DNA from: Miscanthus floridulus | Lineage: Eukaryota > Streptophyta > Magnoliopsida > Poales > Poaceae | Assembly: GCF_019320115.1 (NCBI RefSeq) | Contig: NC_089594.1 | Location: forward strand, 21,660,055-21,724,054 | Direction: 5' to 3' | DNA: 64,000 nucleotides | In this document: one piece after another, positions 44,881-56,345 of the stretch | Position numbering within the stretch: the first letter of the stretch is position 1 | How the letters are laid out: every line of letters begins with the position of its first letter | The notes under the pieces: model-generated | Databases searched by the model: none | Told to the model about the DNA's origin: nothing | The model's input: the letters and a program-made list of their open reading frames with translations, nothing else | Position numbers and translations under genes: made by a program

Positions 44881-45876
44881 CTAATCTACGTAAGCATGAT
44901 CGTCTCTCGTATTGAGATCCTCCAATGGTGTTTCTTCCTTTACACTGACATCTGAAAACTCATAGTCCACATTACTATCCTCACAGGATGCACCTTCTAA
45001 TAGGTCATTTTCGTATTCCTCAGGTGCAGGTTGAATACCTTCATACTCAATTCTTTCTCCTGATGGTGTGGTTAGAAGCACCGAACGCTGGGCATACTTA
45101 ATCACTCCTTTACAAGCAGATAACCATCCATTTCCAAGGATAACATCAATGTCCATTAACTCCAAGACTACAAGATTTGCCTCAAAGTTCTTCCCTTTTA
45201 TGTTAAGACTAACTTTTGGGCATAAGCGGTTTGCCTTCTTTTCTTCTCCTAGAGAGTTAACTATTATGGGTTTCCTCATCGGAAGCATAGTCATCTTATG
45301 TTCTTCCACATATTCCCTAGAGATAAATGAATGTGAAGCACTAGGGTCGAATAACACCATAGCAGTGTCTGAGCTTACTACAATCAAACCATAAACAGAC
45401 TCCTTAGCTCCATAAGTGGTAATCAGACCCACATTGTTCAACCAGCCTTGAATGTAGTTTCGCTTTGACTTATTGCCTTGCACCTGCTTCTTATGGACGT
45501 TCTGTTCTAGCTCCGACTGCTGTTGATTTTGGCTTCGATTACTGTCGTCAAACTTCTCAAAACAATCATTCTTATAGTGTTCAATCTCACCACATTCATA
45601 ACCTTCCTTACTAGTAGAGGTATTTGTTGTTATCAAAGTGATAGTGGGAGATGACAAACGTGGCTCTTGAGAACTAAAATGCTGCACTTCATCATTAGGT
45701 TGATGATACTGATCTTGATCATTACTTTCAAGCAGATTCATAGGGTGCGACTGATATTCTGGTTGTGTAGCGAAACGGAGACGAGTATTTCTTAACTGGC
45801 GTGGAAGGTCACGCTTTCTCTTCTTCTCTTCCATCTCTCGACGCTTGTTCTCAATTACAATTGCTCTGTCCACCAA
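44881..45876 (-). pseudogene. Gag C-terminus, degenerate zinc knuckle and aspartic protease-like domain
   Basis: 331-residue open frame. It starts within the gag tail (VDRAIVIENKRREMEEKKRK), has one degenerate zinc knuckle YECGEIEHYKNDC whose first Cys is Tyr, then a retropepsin-like domain with VLFDPSASHSFIS, where D-S-G would be expected, and DVILGNGWL. The altered active-site triplet makes protease activity doubtful. A one-base frameshift near 45880 separates it from the upstream gag frame. The frame ends with stop TAG at 44881-44883, followed by untranslated sequence and the polypurine tract. Confidence 0.85.
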
Positions 45877-46526
45877 TGTTTGAAGTCGACATACACCACG
45901 GTCATCAGCTGTAGTTGCAACCCATCATTTAGTCCTTTCAAAAAGCGTTTTTGCTTTTTAGCATCACTATCCACCTCTTTTGGAGCATAGCGTGACAATT
46001 GAGTGAACCGGTTACGATACTCACACACTGACATAGATCCTTGCTTCAAGTTGAGGAACTCTTCTTGCTTAAGTTCTACCTCACCTAACGGGACATGGTA
46101 GGACCTGAAATTCTCCTTGAATTCCTGCCAGGTGATAGCAGTAGCATTGTTGGGACACCCATACTCAAATGACTCCCACCAATCTTGGGTAGTTCCTTGT
46201 AGTTGACCGGAAGCATAAAGCACCTTTTCATGGTCATCACACTGAGCTATGTCCAATTGTCACTCCACAACTCTAAGCCAGTCATCAGCTTCTAGTGGTT
46301 GGCTTGTATGAGAGAATGTCGGTGGATGTCCCTTCATAAACTCGCTACGCTTGTCAATAGGTGGTGCTTGATGTGGGTTATTCAACACATTTTGAGCAAT
46401 AGTCTGTAATAACTGAGTCTGCGTCATCAAAGCTTGCTCTATAGATGGGGAATTGGATGGCGGTGGATTAGAATTGGCAGCATTCCTTCCAGCACCTTGT
46501 GAAGCACTTCTCCTGGTAGCAACCAT
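45855..46526 (-). pseudogene. Gag (Retrotrans_gag) of the TR-GAG-like element
   Basis: Starts MVATRRSASQGAGRN and continues with TQTQLLQTIAQNV and SHTSQPLEADDWLRVVE. A TGA at 46260-46262 (Arg CGA expected) interrupts it, then comes the conserved gag core LYASGQLQGTTQDWWESF, EFKENFRSYHVP and RNRFTQLSRYAP typical of plant Gypsy gag. The frame then shifts into the protease-bearing frame near 45880. Only one stop and one frameshift disrupt gag, so the element is moderately young. Confidence 0.88.
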
Positions 46527-47699
46527 CTGTTTTCAACATGTATGAATTAGAACTCAATCGTTCATAACATCCTTAATTGTAGCTTCAAGAGATGACAAGA
46601 TAGGATTGATGGCAATTGAGACAAGAGAACACCAAACCCCAGAGATAACTAATACTTCCAAACGAAGCGCTAGAATGTAACAAACTTCATCTTACAAATC
46701 CTTCAACTCAGCTACCCCCCTTAAGAAAAGATCAACTAGGGGACACATAAAGGGTAGCTTGCACCTTCTTCCGGATGATCTAACTAGTAACAAAATGTTC
46801 TAACATCCCAATGATACTCTTGTAAATGGGCAAGAACAAGAAATCTAAAATTCCTCGCGAGCAGAAAAACAGTAGCATAGTAAAACAGATGTAACTCCCA
46901 TTCTGTTAATCCAATGAAGTTGTAGCTTATACCGTTGGAAAGCTTACCAAATTCTCCACAACTTCCTTATAGAACACTTTTCCAAATTCTGCAGTTAACT
47001 TAGTCGAAAATAATGCACAACAGAAACTACTCTAGATTCCAAACAGCACAGATGCATCGCTTTGTGATTTTCGTATCTCCATAACCAAAATAGCTATCAG
47101 GCTGATTCTTATGCTCAGAGAAAGATATTGAAGTCTACTATCGTCCAGAATTTTCTTATTATTTATGATTGTCCAAAATCAGAGATATAAGCCGATGAAT
47201 GCAGGCTGCTCCGAAGCGACAGGATAGGGGAAACAATAGAAAACCATAACCCAACTATTTATATCACTAATCCTTATACCTTAGGCCTATAAACTAAATG
47301 ATATTGTGGGAACACCCAACAAGATCATTGCAATCATTACAAAGATGCAAAACAATCATAAGCAAAATGACAATTCAACAAGCAATAAAGATACACAATT
47401 CAATCATGGACTCAACTTGCGATACTATCGTCCTTATTGTACTAGGGGTAATAATCATAAGACTCATCTTCAGATTACGCAAGAAGGTGGTGAGAGACAG
47501 TTCTAAAAGCATATCAAATCAAGGAGTGAATATGAGAACAAAGACTTTTAAAATAAGCACCAAGGTAGAGATGAATAGCATGGGTACAGATATAGTAGAG
47601 AAGAAAATATCAAGGTTCAAAGAGCAAGGGTTTTTGTAGCAACTTCTAAATCTTAGAACGACTAGTTTCTACTAAGCTTGCGTCCTACAGTCAGCATTA
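46527..47699 (-). other. 5' leader of the TR-GAG-like element
   Basis: About 1.2 kb between primer-binding site and gag start with no retroviral-type domain. Long leaders carrying packaging signals are usual in non-autonomous elements. A plus-strand open frame at 47298-47639 is not supported by any family. Confidence 0.6.
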
Positions 47700-47710
47700 C
47701 TCTGATACCA
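47700..47710 (-). other. Primer-binding site for initiator-Met tRNA
   Basis: The minus strand reads TGGTATCAGAG, the complement of the 3' end of tRNA-iMet, three bases after the 5' LTR. This is the usual primer site of many plant Gypsy and Copia elements and fixes the element's orientation. Confidence 0.9.
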
Positions 47711-47713
47711 CTT

Positions 47714-50700
47714 TATAGCATCCGGTTTTAAGAACAAAACTAGATACACACCATATGTGAGCCCAGAAAGTCAAATCTCACATATAGCTACAAATAAGAG
47801 TAATATCATAAGACATTGCTTATTACATAACGTATTAGTATAAAGAATATAACCTCAGAGTATAGACAGCGGAAAGATAACTCTGATCTTCAGGTGAAGA
47901 CTCCACTTCCACAGGGACAACTGACTAGTTGACCACAAGCCTAATTCCTCCAAACTCTAGCAATCTGGTACCCATCCGAGATTTTTATCCAAATAATTGA
48001 AAAATAAAACAAGCGTAAGTACATGTCGTACTCAACAAATATAACATGGGGTTCATGAGGCTTAAAAGGCTGACACTGGTTGACTGCGATTAGCTTTTAA
48101 TTGTCACAATTTTAGCAATTGGGTGTCAACATAGTTTATCCATAAGCCCATAAACACATGATCAGATAAACATGAATAATAAATAGCATAAACAGTAATC
48201 ATTAATGAGCATCTTCATCATCACTGTTCATCATCATTAACCATTAGTGATCATCTATTCCGTAAGGGTTCCAAGGCCGCTCGTGACCGTGAGCACGGCT
48301 GATATACCAGTTTTACACTCTGCAGAGGTTGTACACTTTCACTGTGAGTCGTGATTTACCCTTTCGCCCGAGGCGGCCAACCTCTTGACCCACTACCAAG
48401 GAAGATCGGCAGGGTTCACTATAAAGCCTTTCAAAGGTTCGTCTAACAAGTTAGGGCCGCTAAGGTTTCCCCATCAATAAGCATGAAACCCCCCTCCAAG
48501 GAGTGACTAACAAGATACAAAGAAACCAAAGTGCACCCTCTTGGCAGGCCGAGATCATACAAACTGGAGCCCCTCTTGCGCCATAAAGGTAACCTCTAAC
48601 AAGCTAGAAAAGGTCCTCATACTGAGCTAAAGCCAGAGCCATATAGCCCTCACAGCTGTACTGTAAGTCCCGGATGATCACTTACAGATAAGTCCTTAGG
48701 GAGAGGAATCTAGAGCACCATAAAAATAGCCCAATGCTCTAGCCTCCTTTTCCATGTTGCTAAAAAGCATCTTTTTGTGTTTATTGCATATACCATTAGT
48801 CAAGTTACAAGATCATGATTGTAGTTGAGCACTAGCAAAGCTACCCAATGCAATAACCCAAAGGTATCAAGGTACAAGTACAAAAAACTAGAAAATCCTT
48901 AGTGGTAGTCAAGATAGACACATGCAGTATGAATTAAAGTGATTAAAGGTGTATAGGACAACAAGGATGATCCCATGCTATACTTGCCTTAAAACACCGA
49001 TCCTTCGGTAAGCTTTAATCTTCAACGTTCTTCTTTTTCTTGGTCACCACGTATATCTCACCGACTGTACGTAATCATAAAGCACCACACAAGCATCCAT
49101 ACAATCATACACGAAGCAAACAAATAGATCTAAATCAGAACAGTACATCAATCATAAAATCAAGAAGAAAAGTTTATAAAACGAATCTACGTCTCACTAC
49201 GAACACATAGACGCGAAGAGCACACTAATCGGAGCTATGGTGAAAAAGATACATCTAACGAAAGATTTGCTTTATACGTGGAAAAGAAAACTATAGGCTT
49301 CATTTATTTTAACTATATAAAAATGATATTTTATAAGTATTATAAATTGAATTAAGTCAAATTCATATTTGATTTATAAAACTAAAATCAAACAAGTCAT
49401 ATTTTATTTATAAAATCTAGTTGCATAATTATTAATCAAGATATGATTTAAACCATGAAATTCCAGAAATAGCAACATGGTAACCACTGTTACTAACGCG
49501 CAGATCTCGTCGCTATGAATTTAACGCAACTTGAATGAGCTAAAACGGAGTTAAAACGTAGAAGATATGATTTAAACAAGATTTCCTTTATTAAAGTAAT
49601 AGATTAAATCTAACCTTGAATTTTAAAAGTTGAAAACATATATAACAGTAGTATGAGCATGTAGATTATGAAATTACGAATCTAACGCAAGTTAAACGGG
49701 TCAAATCGGAGTTAAAACGGAGAAGTTACGCATGAAATAAGGTGCAATGGCATTTCTGTAAATAAACTGAACTTATTCTTGAATTAAAACAATTAAATAA
49801 CTTGTGGTTGCTGACTGGGCTAAAACAGAAATAACCGTAGATGACAGGGGCTAGCTTGCAAGATATACAAGACTCACAAAACAGTAGATCAATTACGGAA
49901 AAGTACAGGGGTTAGAACGCAAAGTGCGCGTGCACTATGCTGTGGACGAGCCATGAACCGGTGGAGGTGCTGTGAGAGCAGTCCACCATGGACCATGTCC
50001 ACAATGGTGTATTTGGAGTTGTATTTCTAGATTTATTTTTCCAAAGAAAAATGTTCATAAATACGAGTGATGTCACGATGATGTCAACAAGCTAACAAGC
50101 AAATTGAATCACGAGACGCATGCAAGGCTCACGGCCGGTGGCGCCATTAACGGCGGCGACGAGAGCTTGCCAAAACAGCTAGAGAAAAGGCTTAGGGCCT
50201 CGGTTGACCAAAAGGAGAGCAGGGATACCGAGAGAGCGACGGCGAGCTCACCTAGGCACTGAACGAAGATGGACTGGAGGCGGCACCGGGCAGCAAGATG
50301 CTACGACGGCTTCGACGGACAGGCTCGGCTCCTCGGCGAGATTCAACTGGGCAGCAGCGTGAGCTCGGGCATGGACGGCGGTGAAACGGCAGGCGACGTC
50401 AACGGCGACGGCGGCGTGAGCTCGGTTGGAGGTGACGGCTTGCGCTAGGATTCGGCGAGGGCGTAGCGGTGTCGGGGCTCGGCTTATATGGGGCGCTTCG
50501 CGTGGGCGCGCGGCAAGCGAGCGAGGCGGGGCAGCGTGGGACTCTCCGGTGGCGATGGCAGTGTTGGGGTCTCTGGAACGGCTGCGCCTTGCGCTCGGCT
50601 TAGATGGGGAGGTGGAGCAGACGTAGGGCGGTATTTAAGGTGCACGGAGGCGTGGGCGGTCCGAGCTGGCCACGACGCTAGGAAGAAGAGGCGCCTGACG

Positions 50701-51107
50701 GGTGGGGATGGACTGTCCGCGTAAGGAGGCAGAAGGGATGGCTCGGCTGGGCTGCTGCGCAGGCTTTTGCTGGGCCTGACTTTGCTGGCTGCACGGTGGA
50801 GCGGAGCTGGGCTGCTGGGCTGCGCAGGACGGCTTCCAGCAGGGAGAGGGGAGAGAGGGGAAGTTAAGGTTTTTTTTAAATGTTTCTCAAATCCATTTTA
50901 ATCATTTTGAATTTTAGACAAGACACACATTCCAATAATTCCAATGCACCAGCATGTATGCACAAACACGTTGCTAATCCTTATATTTGATTTTAATTTT
51001 AACAAAGTTTTTATTATATATTTTTTTTCTAGGTTTAAATGCTCACAAAATACCAAATTAAATCAAATTTATCTATTTTAAAACCTTGTAAATTTTAGGG
51101 TGTTACC
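47714..51107 (-). repeat. 5' LTR (3,394 bp) of the TR-GAG-like element
   Basis: Partner of 41236-44741. It is about 112 bases shorter, mainly from a deletion of about 69 bases near 50292 plus smaller losses near 49950 and 50660. The terminus in plus orientation begins TATAGCATCC (TG decayed to TA) and ends GGGTGTTACC. Confidence 0.93.
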
Positions 51108-51112
51108 GTCAA

Positions 51113-51417
51113 ACATTCAAATTGGAGAGGGGAGTGTTTTGAGTCCTTTCTTTCTTGAGCACTAGACGAATCCTAAAAGTGTGCAGGTGCTAACAGTCTA
51201 CATAGAAACATTAAAAGAAAGTACACATCAGTTTACTACCAATAAAAGTTCGTCAGATAAGCACCCTGGAAATGGAAACCATACATAAAAGCAAACAGCA
51301 TACACTTGAATCCAGTTCTTGGAAATGAAATAGCATGGTGCCTCACACCAGGTAGCAGCAGTGCTTCGGCTCAATCAGACTTGCAACGACCAGAATTGAT
51401 CTACAGCAGCTGTTCAT
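51113..51417. other. Flank of the TR-GAG element and 3' side of F-box pseudogene
   Basis: Short intergenic stretch with nothing recognised. Confidence 0.4.
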
Positions 51418-52654
51418 TCAGAAGGGAAGAGCCATGTTGGATTCATCAGGCTGCCATCTGGTGCTCGAAGGTTGTCGTCTGCTATTTCCACAGCAAATGG
51501 CACCATCCAAGCTGTTGATCTCAGTGAATCTGAAAGGGTTTGTGCTCAAGTCCACCTCAAATACCCCAATCTTACAAATATTGTGCCAGCCTTCAGGTCC
51601 CAAGTATATCACAACCAGCAATAGTTTCCCTTGCCACTCAATTATGTTCCACCTCTGTCCATAGCTATCCTTGACCTCTGGCAGTTGACTCACACAGCGC
51701 TCGACACCAGAAACCATCAGGCCACTGTCGTCTTCTGAGATGTCAAAGACAAAGAGGTTCGTGGTGACCTTGCTAAACATGTAGACCTTTCCCTGGTACA
51801 AGGCAATGTCACTGAACTTACTGATGCAGACACCTTGGCACACGCACCACGGCGTCATTCCAGGCCGCCAGAGGGCAAGGCTAGCTGTGCTCCTGTGCAC
51901 GGAGACGGCAGCCACAATGCACTTGCAATCACGGTCAGGTGAGGAGGACAAGACTACCTTGCAGAACAACATCAATACTGGGCGTCATTGACCGTGCATT
52001 GCACTGCACCAGAGCCGTTGGCGATGGGGACAGATTTACTGTAGGCATCGAGGGAGTGGGTGGTTATGGAAGGCGGCGGGAGGCGGACGACGTCATGGCA
52101 GAAAGCGTTCATCAGGAAGCACCAGCCGTCACCAAAGTAGCGACGTTTGTTGAGCTGCACGCCGACGAGCCACCCGTCAAAGGAGCCCACGCAGCGGATG
52201 CCCGCCATCTCCCACGAGGGCAGGGGGATGCGCCGCACGCCCGTCATAGCCCCGTCGGCGCAGAAGGCGGAGAAGGAGAGGTCGGAGAGCACGAGCAGCG
52301 GGAGCGCGGCGGCGGTCGCCCGTGGACGCGCGCCGCCGCGCGCCACGCCCGGCACACGGAGCGCAGCCTGGCGCGGTCGTCGGCGCGGGGGAGGCGACCG
52401 ACCACGAGCCCCAGGACGTCCGCCGGGAGGTCCGCCCACAACAGGAGCTCCGGCTCGCGCCCCGCGCTGGGCCTTGGCGGCTCAGGAGCCGGAGGACATT
52501 CCGTCGAACGCCTTGCCTGCAGCCAAGCCATCGACGGCAGTGGCGTGCCACGGCAGTGCCCGTGTGGGGCGCGGCCGGGTAGAGGTGGGCCTCGCCTCCG
52601 TCTTCGGGCAACTGTGCTCGTGCCGCGATCCATGGCCGCCTCCGATCGGTTCAT
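51418..52654 (-). pseudogene. F-box/DUF295-type protein, frameshifted
   Basis: The minus strand encodes an N-terminal Arg/Pro-rich part and an F-box (LWADLPADVLGLVVGRL, then RLRSVCRAWRAAAR; about 52450-52340). The DUF295-type body follows in two other frames: SFDGWLVGV, FLMNAFCHDVVRLP (52250-51980), then CIVAAVSVHRS, KFSDIALYQGKVYMFSK and FEVDLSTNPFRF (51940-51520). Frames change near 52,320 and at about 51,977; the latter looks like loss of one base in a Trp codon. The usual C-terminal end of the family is replaced by unrelated residues before TGA at 51418. F-box proteins recruit substrates to SCF ubiquitin ligases; grass DUF295 members expand and decay fast. Start codon is uncertain. Confidence 0.82.
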
Positions 52655-53084
52655 CGATGGTCAGCAAGTATGGGGACATCCTGTACTGTTCAACAGACCG
52701 TGGCGATGAGGCCCTTGCGCCGGGCGCTGGGTGCCTCGGCTCCTTCGCACAACAGCACAAGCAGGCTTGGCTGCTACACTGGCATTGGCTAGCGCTTCTG
52801 GTCAAAAAGGTTGCAGTGTGTGTGTGTTTTCTCAGAAAAAAAAGTTGCCCTTTTTTGCAAAAAAAAAAAAGAGCCCTGACTGCATTTCGGTGTGTCTTGT
52901 GGGCCGCCCATCTTATTTCAATGTGTGAGAGCTGCGTATCACTGTATTAGAAAAAAAAAAAAGAAGATATGTCCCATTGATCAAGATACTCTGCAATGGC
53001 CCTGATAGATAATGCTCCTCTAGTATCAGAGAGCCTTCTCATGTTACTGAGAGCCTCTCATAAGCTGTTCTCTTGTTCACAGTT
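52655..53084. other. 5' flank of the F-box pseudogene
   Basis: Contains two A-rich runs (52842-52872, 52950-52963). No gene recognised; the A runs could be ends of decayed retroposons. Confidence 0.4.
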
Positions 53085-55020
53085 CTTTTTTTAGATACAA
53101 GTGCAAACACATGAGGCACAAGGATAGATATATTCTGACCATGCAGCCATCTGTCTGACCAAAAAAAGTGTATTTTTTACAACCTCCAACTTATGAGATA
53201 ATGGCATGGAGAAGAAAGCTCTGATCAAACTCTGAACCTGAATAGGTAAGGCTGCCCAGGGGCGATCTGGCTCAGTTTTGCACAGCCAAAGCCATCTCAT
53301 ATGGAGAGCCCATCCCAATTTTCTGTAAATTGAAGATACCAAGTCCGCCAAGCTCAAAAAGCCGAGTCACTTTCAGTTTCAGCCAACAAGCAGTGAGTCG
53401 GTGACCACCTTGCGCATCCTTTCTTCCTCTCCATAGGAAACATCTCCTAATTTTATCAATGGCCATGAGAGCCCAAGGTGGAATATCAATGTCCAATGAG
53501 CAGATAAAGCAACATGGAAGTGAGCACAAATTGAACTAACATTCAACTTCCAGCCATTATCAAAAGGTCGGCTTTCCATCCAGCAAGCTTATCTGCTATC
53601 TTATCAATAATTGGCTGAATCTCCTAAAGAAGAAGGTGGATTAGGTGTTCTTAATCTCCAAACTCACAATGAAGCCCTTTTGCTTACACACTTACACAAG
53701 TTTTTCAATAGATGCAACTTACCTTGGGTGGAGCTGGTTTGGGACAAGCACTATAAAAATGGAAGGCTGCCAAGTTCTACGGTGCCAAAGGGCTCATTCT
53801 GGTGGCGAGATGCCCTGGACAAACATAAAGGAATGGCCAGTGTGATAATCTCCAATGGGCAGACATGTTTTCTTTGGAATGATATGTGGAATGGTCAAGT
53901 AAGGAAACTCCAATATCCAGAATTATACTCATGTGCAAAAAATTAAGTCCATAAGCCTAAACAAGGCACATGGCACTGCTGCTCTTCATGATCTTTTCAG
54001 TCTACCAGTGTCAATTGAAGCTTTCAATCAGCTACAAGAACTCCAGCTTGAATTCTCAGCAATAACACTCAATGAGATGAATGATAACTGGACATACATT
54101 TGGGGCTCTATTCAGTTCTCTTCATCCAAAGCATACAAAACACTCACTGGTCACTCCCAGGCAGCACCAATCTTCAGATGGCTGTGGAAAACTTCCTGTC
54201 AAGGAAAACACAAAATTTTCTTCTGGCTGGCACTTAATGATAGACTAAGCACTAAAAATATGATCAGAAGAAGAGGAATGTTTCTACATGATTATCAGTG
54301 TGTTCTCTGCCAGCAACCCCCAGAGGAAACTATCATGCATTTACTTTTCTACTGCCCATTTGCTAAAAATTGCTGGGGCCTGATGAACTTCCACTTTGCT
54401 GATCACCTTTCAATTCAGCAAACATTTCAGGCTTGGAAGTCCCTGGTGATGGTTGAGTTCTCTTTGGACATATTCATTCTACTCTGTTGGGCAATTTGGA
54501 TGATAAGAAATGATGTCATTTTCAGAAATAAAAACCCAACAGTGCAAGATTGCAAAAGATATTTAACAGTGGAGGCACTCCTCCTGCATAGATGCAAAGC
54601 TAGAATCAGCCCCATCCTAGAATCATGGATCAATTCCAATTTGTAATTGTTTGGCCTTTTTGGCCTTTTTTTTACTCCTTTACCGTCCCTTAACTCATCC
54701 TCCACTTTCTTTTTTTCTTTGCTCTGTTTGTATCTGCTCTTTGTAACGGCACTTTGTGTTCTTTTTTAATGCATTTGCAGGAGGAGCCTCCTCCTGATTC
54801 CTAAAAAAATGATTGGCTGAATCTGAGCCCTTGTTAGCTTGCACAAGGAAAGAGGCAGGCTGAGATATTTGCATGGAAAGTCCATGAACTGACAAAGGAG
54901 TCCTTGTAAAGCTTTCACTTCACTTTCTGTGCATTGGATGGGTAGCACACTACTTTTGTGAACACTACTCTTTAGACCAGCTGAAGCAAACCCAAAGTTA
55001 TTAAACATCACTAGTTGAAG
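53085..55020 (-). pseudogene. Older L1 LINE ORF2 fragment, split by a younger LINE
   Basis: Minus-strand reverse transcriptase C-terminal sequence in two pieces. The right piece (about 55011-54825) has KSSVLPIQC and FPCKYLSLPLSL. The left piece (53622-53090) resumes with IIDKIADKLAGWKADLL, then MAIDKIRRCFLWRGRKDAQGGH, ELGGLGIFNLQ and LGWALHMRWLWL. The order and strand fit one element interrupted at the 13-bp word attggctgaatct. Frameshifts near 53,330 and 53,500 show it is decayed, and its 3' end is truncated or lost. Confidence 0.82.
53623..54811 (+). mobile_element. Younger 5'-truncated L1 LINE inserted in the older LINE
   Basis: Flanked by the perfect 13-bp duplication attggctgaatct (53610-53622 and 54812-54824). 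It begins within ORF2 (KEEGGLGVLNLQTHNEALL) and, after one frame change near 53,940, runs to TAA at 54644-54646 with the zf-RVT region WLWKTSCQGKHKIFFWLALN, CVLCQQPPEETIMHLLFYCP and CWAIWMIRNDVIF. A T-rich 3' UTR ends in a short A tail (CTAAAAAAATG). It is much less decayed than its host and in opposite orientation. Confidence 0.9.
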
Positions 55021-55190
55021 GATGATATTGGGTCCAAAGTTAATTCAACATCACCACATGTTTGGAGTCCTTGTTTCCTAGTTTGTGGCATTTAGCTCTA
55101 AACTCTTGTTCTTGTGTTGTAACAGCTGGTAACCCAGAGGATGATATTTTGCTTTCAATAAGTCAGGGTCAATGCTCTGATCTAAAAAAG
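55021..55190 (+). mobile_element. Possible LINE 3' UTR fragment
   Basis: Ends 'gctctgatctaaaaaag' after T-rich sequence, like grass L1 3' ends. No target duplication was found, so it is a weak call. Confidence 0.35.
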
Positions 55191-55680
55191 CATTCTTTTT
55201 TGCCCTAAAAAGAGTCAATTTTTTATGATTATACCAACATAAAATATGCAGTTTTATCAGATGAAAACATCAATGAAGTCATCAGAATTGCATCAATGTC
55301 ATTATTAAATCTACTACTTTTTATAGCATATGCTTAAGAAAGAAATGGTCAATATTGTGCAATGGAGGACATATTAGTGACCTAAATGACAAGTGGATCA
55401 GACCATTGGTAGTACTATAATTTGGCTGCTCACAAGTCTTAGAAACAACAAACACAGGAAGAAAACAAATTATAGTAATATGCAGTCATTGTCTAGATAA
55501 GATCAAGAAATGCTTCAGTACATGAGCATTCTCTCAGTATTTTCTTAAAATTTATGGTCTGAGAAATTGATAAGACCAATAGAAAAATTAATAAGGTTGC
55601 ATGTGCCTCATTTCTACCGTTAGTCTATCAATAAAAAAAATCAAATATCAACAGCCACCGTAGAAGAAAATAAAGCTCAA
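55191..55680. other. AT-rich intergenic, no gene seen
   Basis: No coding frame or repeat boundary recognised. Confidence 0.45.
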
Positions 55681-56345
55681 ACAACAACAACAGCAGCATA
55701 GCCTTTCAGTCCCAAGTAAATTGGGGTAGGCTAGAGTTGAAATCCACCAAGAGCCCCAAGTCATGGTTCAGCCACTTCAATAGCTGCTTTCCAAGTACTC
55801 CTATTCAAACATAGATCTCTAGGTATATCACAAGCTTTCAAATATCTTTTTATTGCCCCCATGTCAATTTCGGTCTTACTCTACCTCTCCTCATATTATT
55901 AGCTTGGCTTAGGACTCCACAATGCACTGGTGCCTTTGGAGGTCTCCTTTGGACATGGCCAAACCACCTTAACCGATGTTGGGCAAGCTTTTCTTCAATT
56001 GGTACTACCTCTAGGCAATCACGTATATCATCGTTCCGAACTCAGTCCATTCTCGTGTGACCGCAAATCCATCGCAACATATGTATTTCTGCAACACTCA
56101 GTTGTTGAACATGTCGAATCTTTGTAGGCCAACATTCTGCTCCATACAATATAGCCGGTCTAATCATCGTTCTATAGAACTTGCCTTTTAGCTTTTGTGG
56201 TACTCTCTTGTCACAGAGAATACCAGAAGCTTGTCGCCATTTGATCCACCCTGCTTTGATTCTATGGCTAACGTCCGCATCAATATCTCCATCCTTCTGT
56301 AGCATCGATCCTAGATACCGAAAGGTATCTTCAAATGAGTGAAAC
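55681..56345 (-). pseudogene. RTE-clade LINE, short 5'-truncated copy
   Basis: Same family as 37212-38823: the TTG-type 3' tail (plus-strand AACAACAACAAC at 55681-55692), then 'ttggggtaggctagagttga', and the minus-strand C-terminal block with [22 protein letters not shown] and [18 protein letters not shown]. Only the last part of ORF2 and the 3' UTR remain. It reads in one frame over about 300 bases, so it is less decayed than the 37-kb copy. Confidence 0.82.

Larger units (their letters stand above)
41236..51107 (-). mobile_element. Large-LTR non-autonomous Gypsy-type retrotransposon (TR-GAG-like), 9,872 bp
   Basis: Two near-identical LTRs of about 3.4-3.5 kb (41236-44741 and 47714-51107) enclose 2,972 bp. 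The 5-bp duplication gtcaa flanks the element at 41231-41235 and 51108-51112. On the minus strand the 5' LTR is the right one; next to it lies a primer-binding site for initiator-Met tRNA, and a polypurine tract precedes the left LTR. The interior encodes only gag and an aspartic protease-like region; reverse transcriptase, RNase H and integrase are absent with no room for them. It must have moved with enzymes of another element. LTRs make up 70 percent of its length. Confidence 0.93.

Noticed and set aside
47298..47639. 113-residue plus-strand frame in the element leader
   Set aside because: Antisense to the element, low-complexity Ile/Lys-rich, no recognisable domain.
41236..51107. Two 3.4-kb near-identical segments as a tandem gene duplication
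   Set aside because: They are LTRs: TSD gtcaa, primer-binding site, polypurine tract and gag lie in the expected places.
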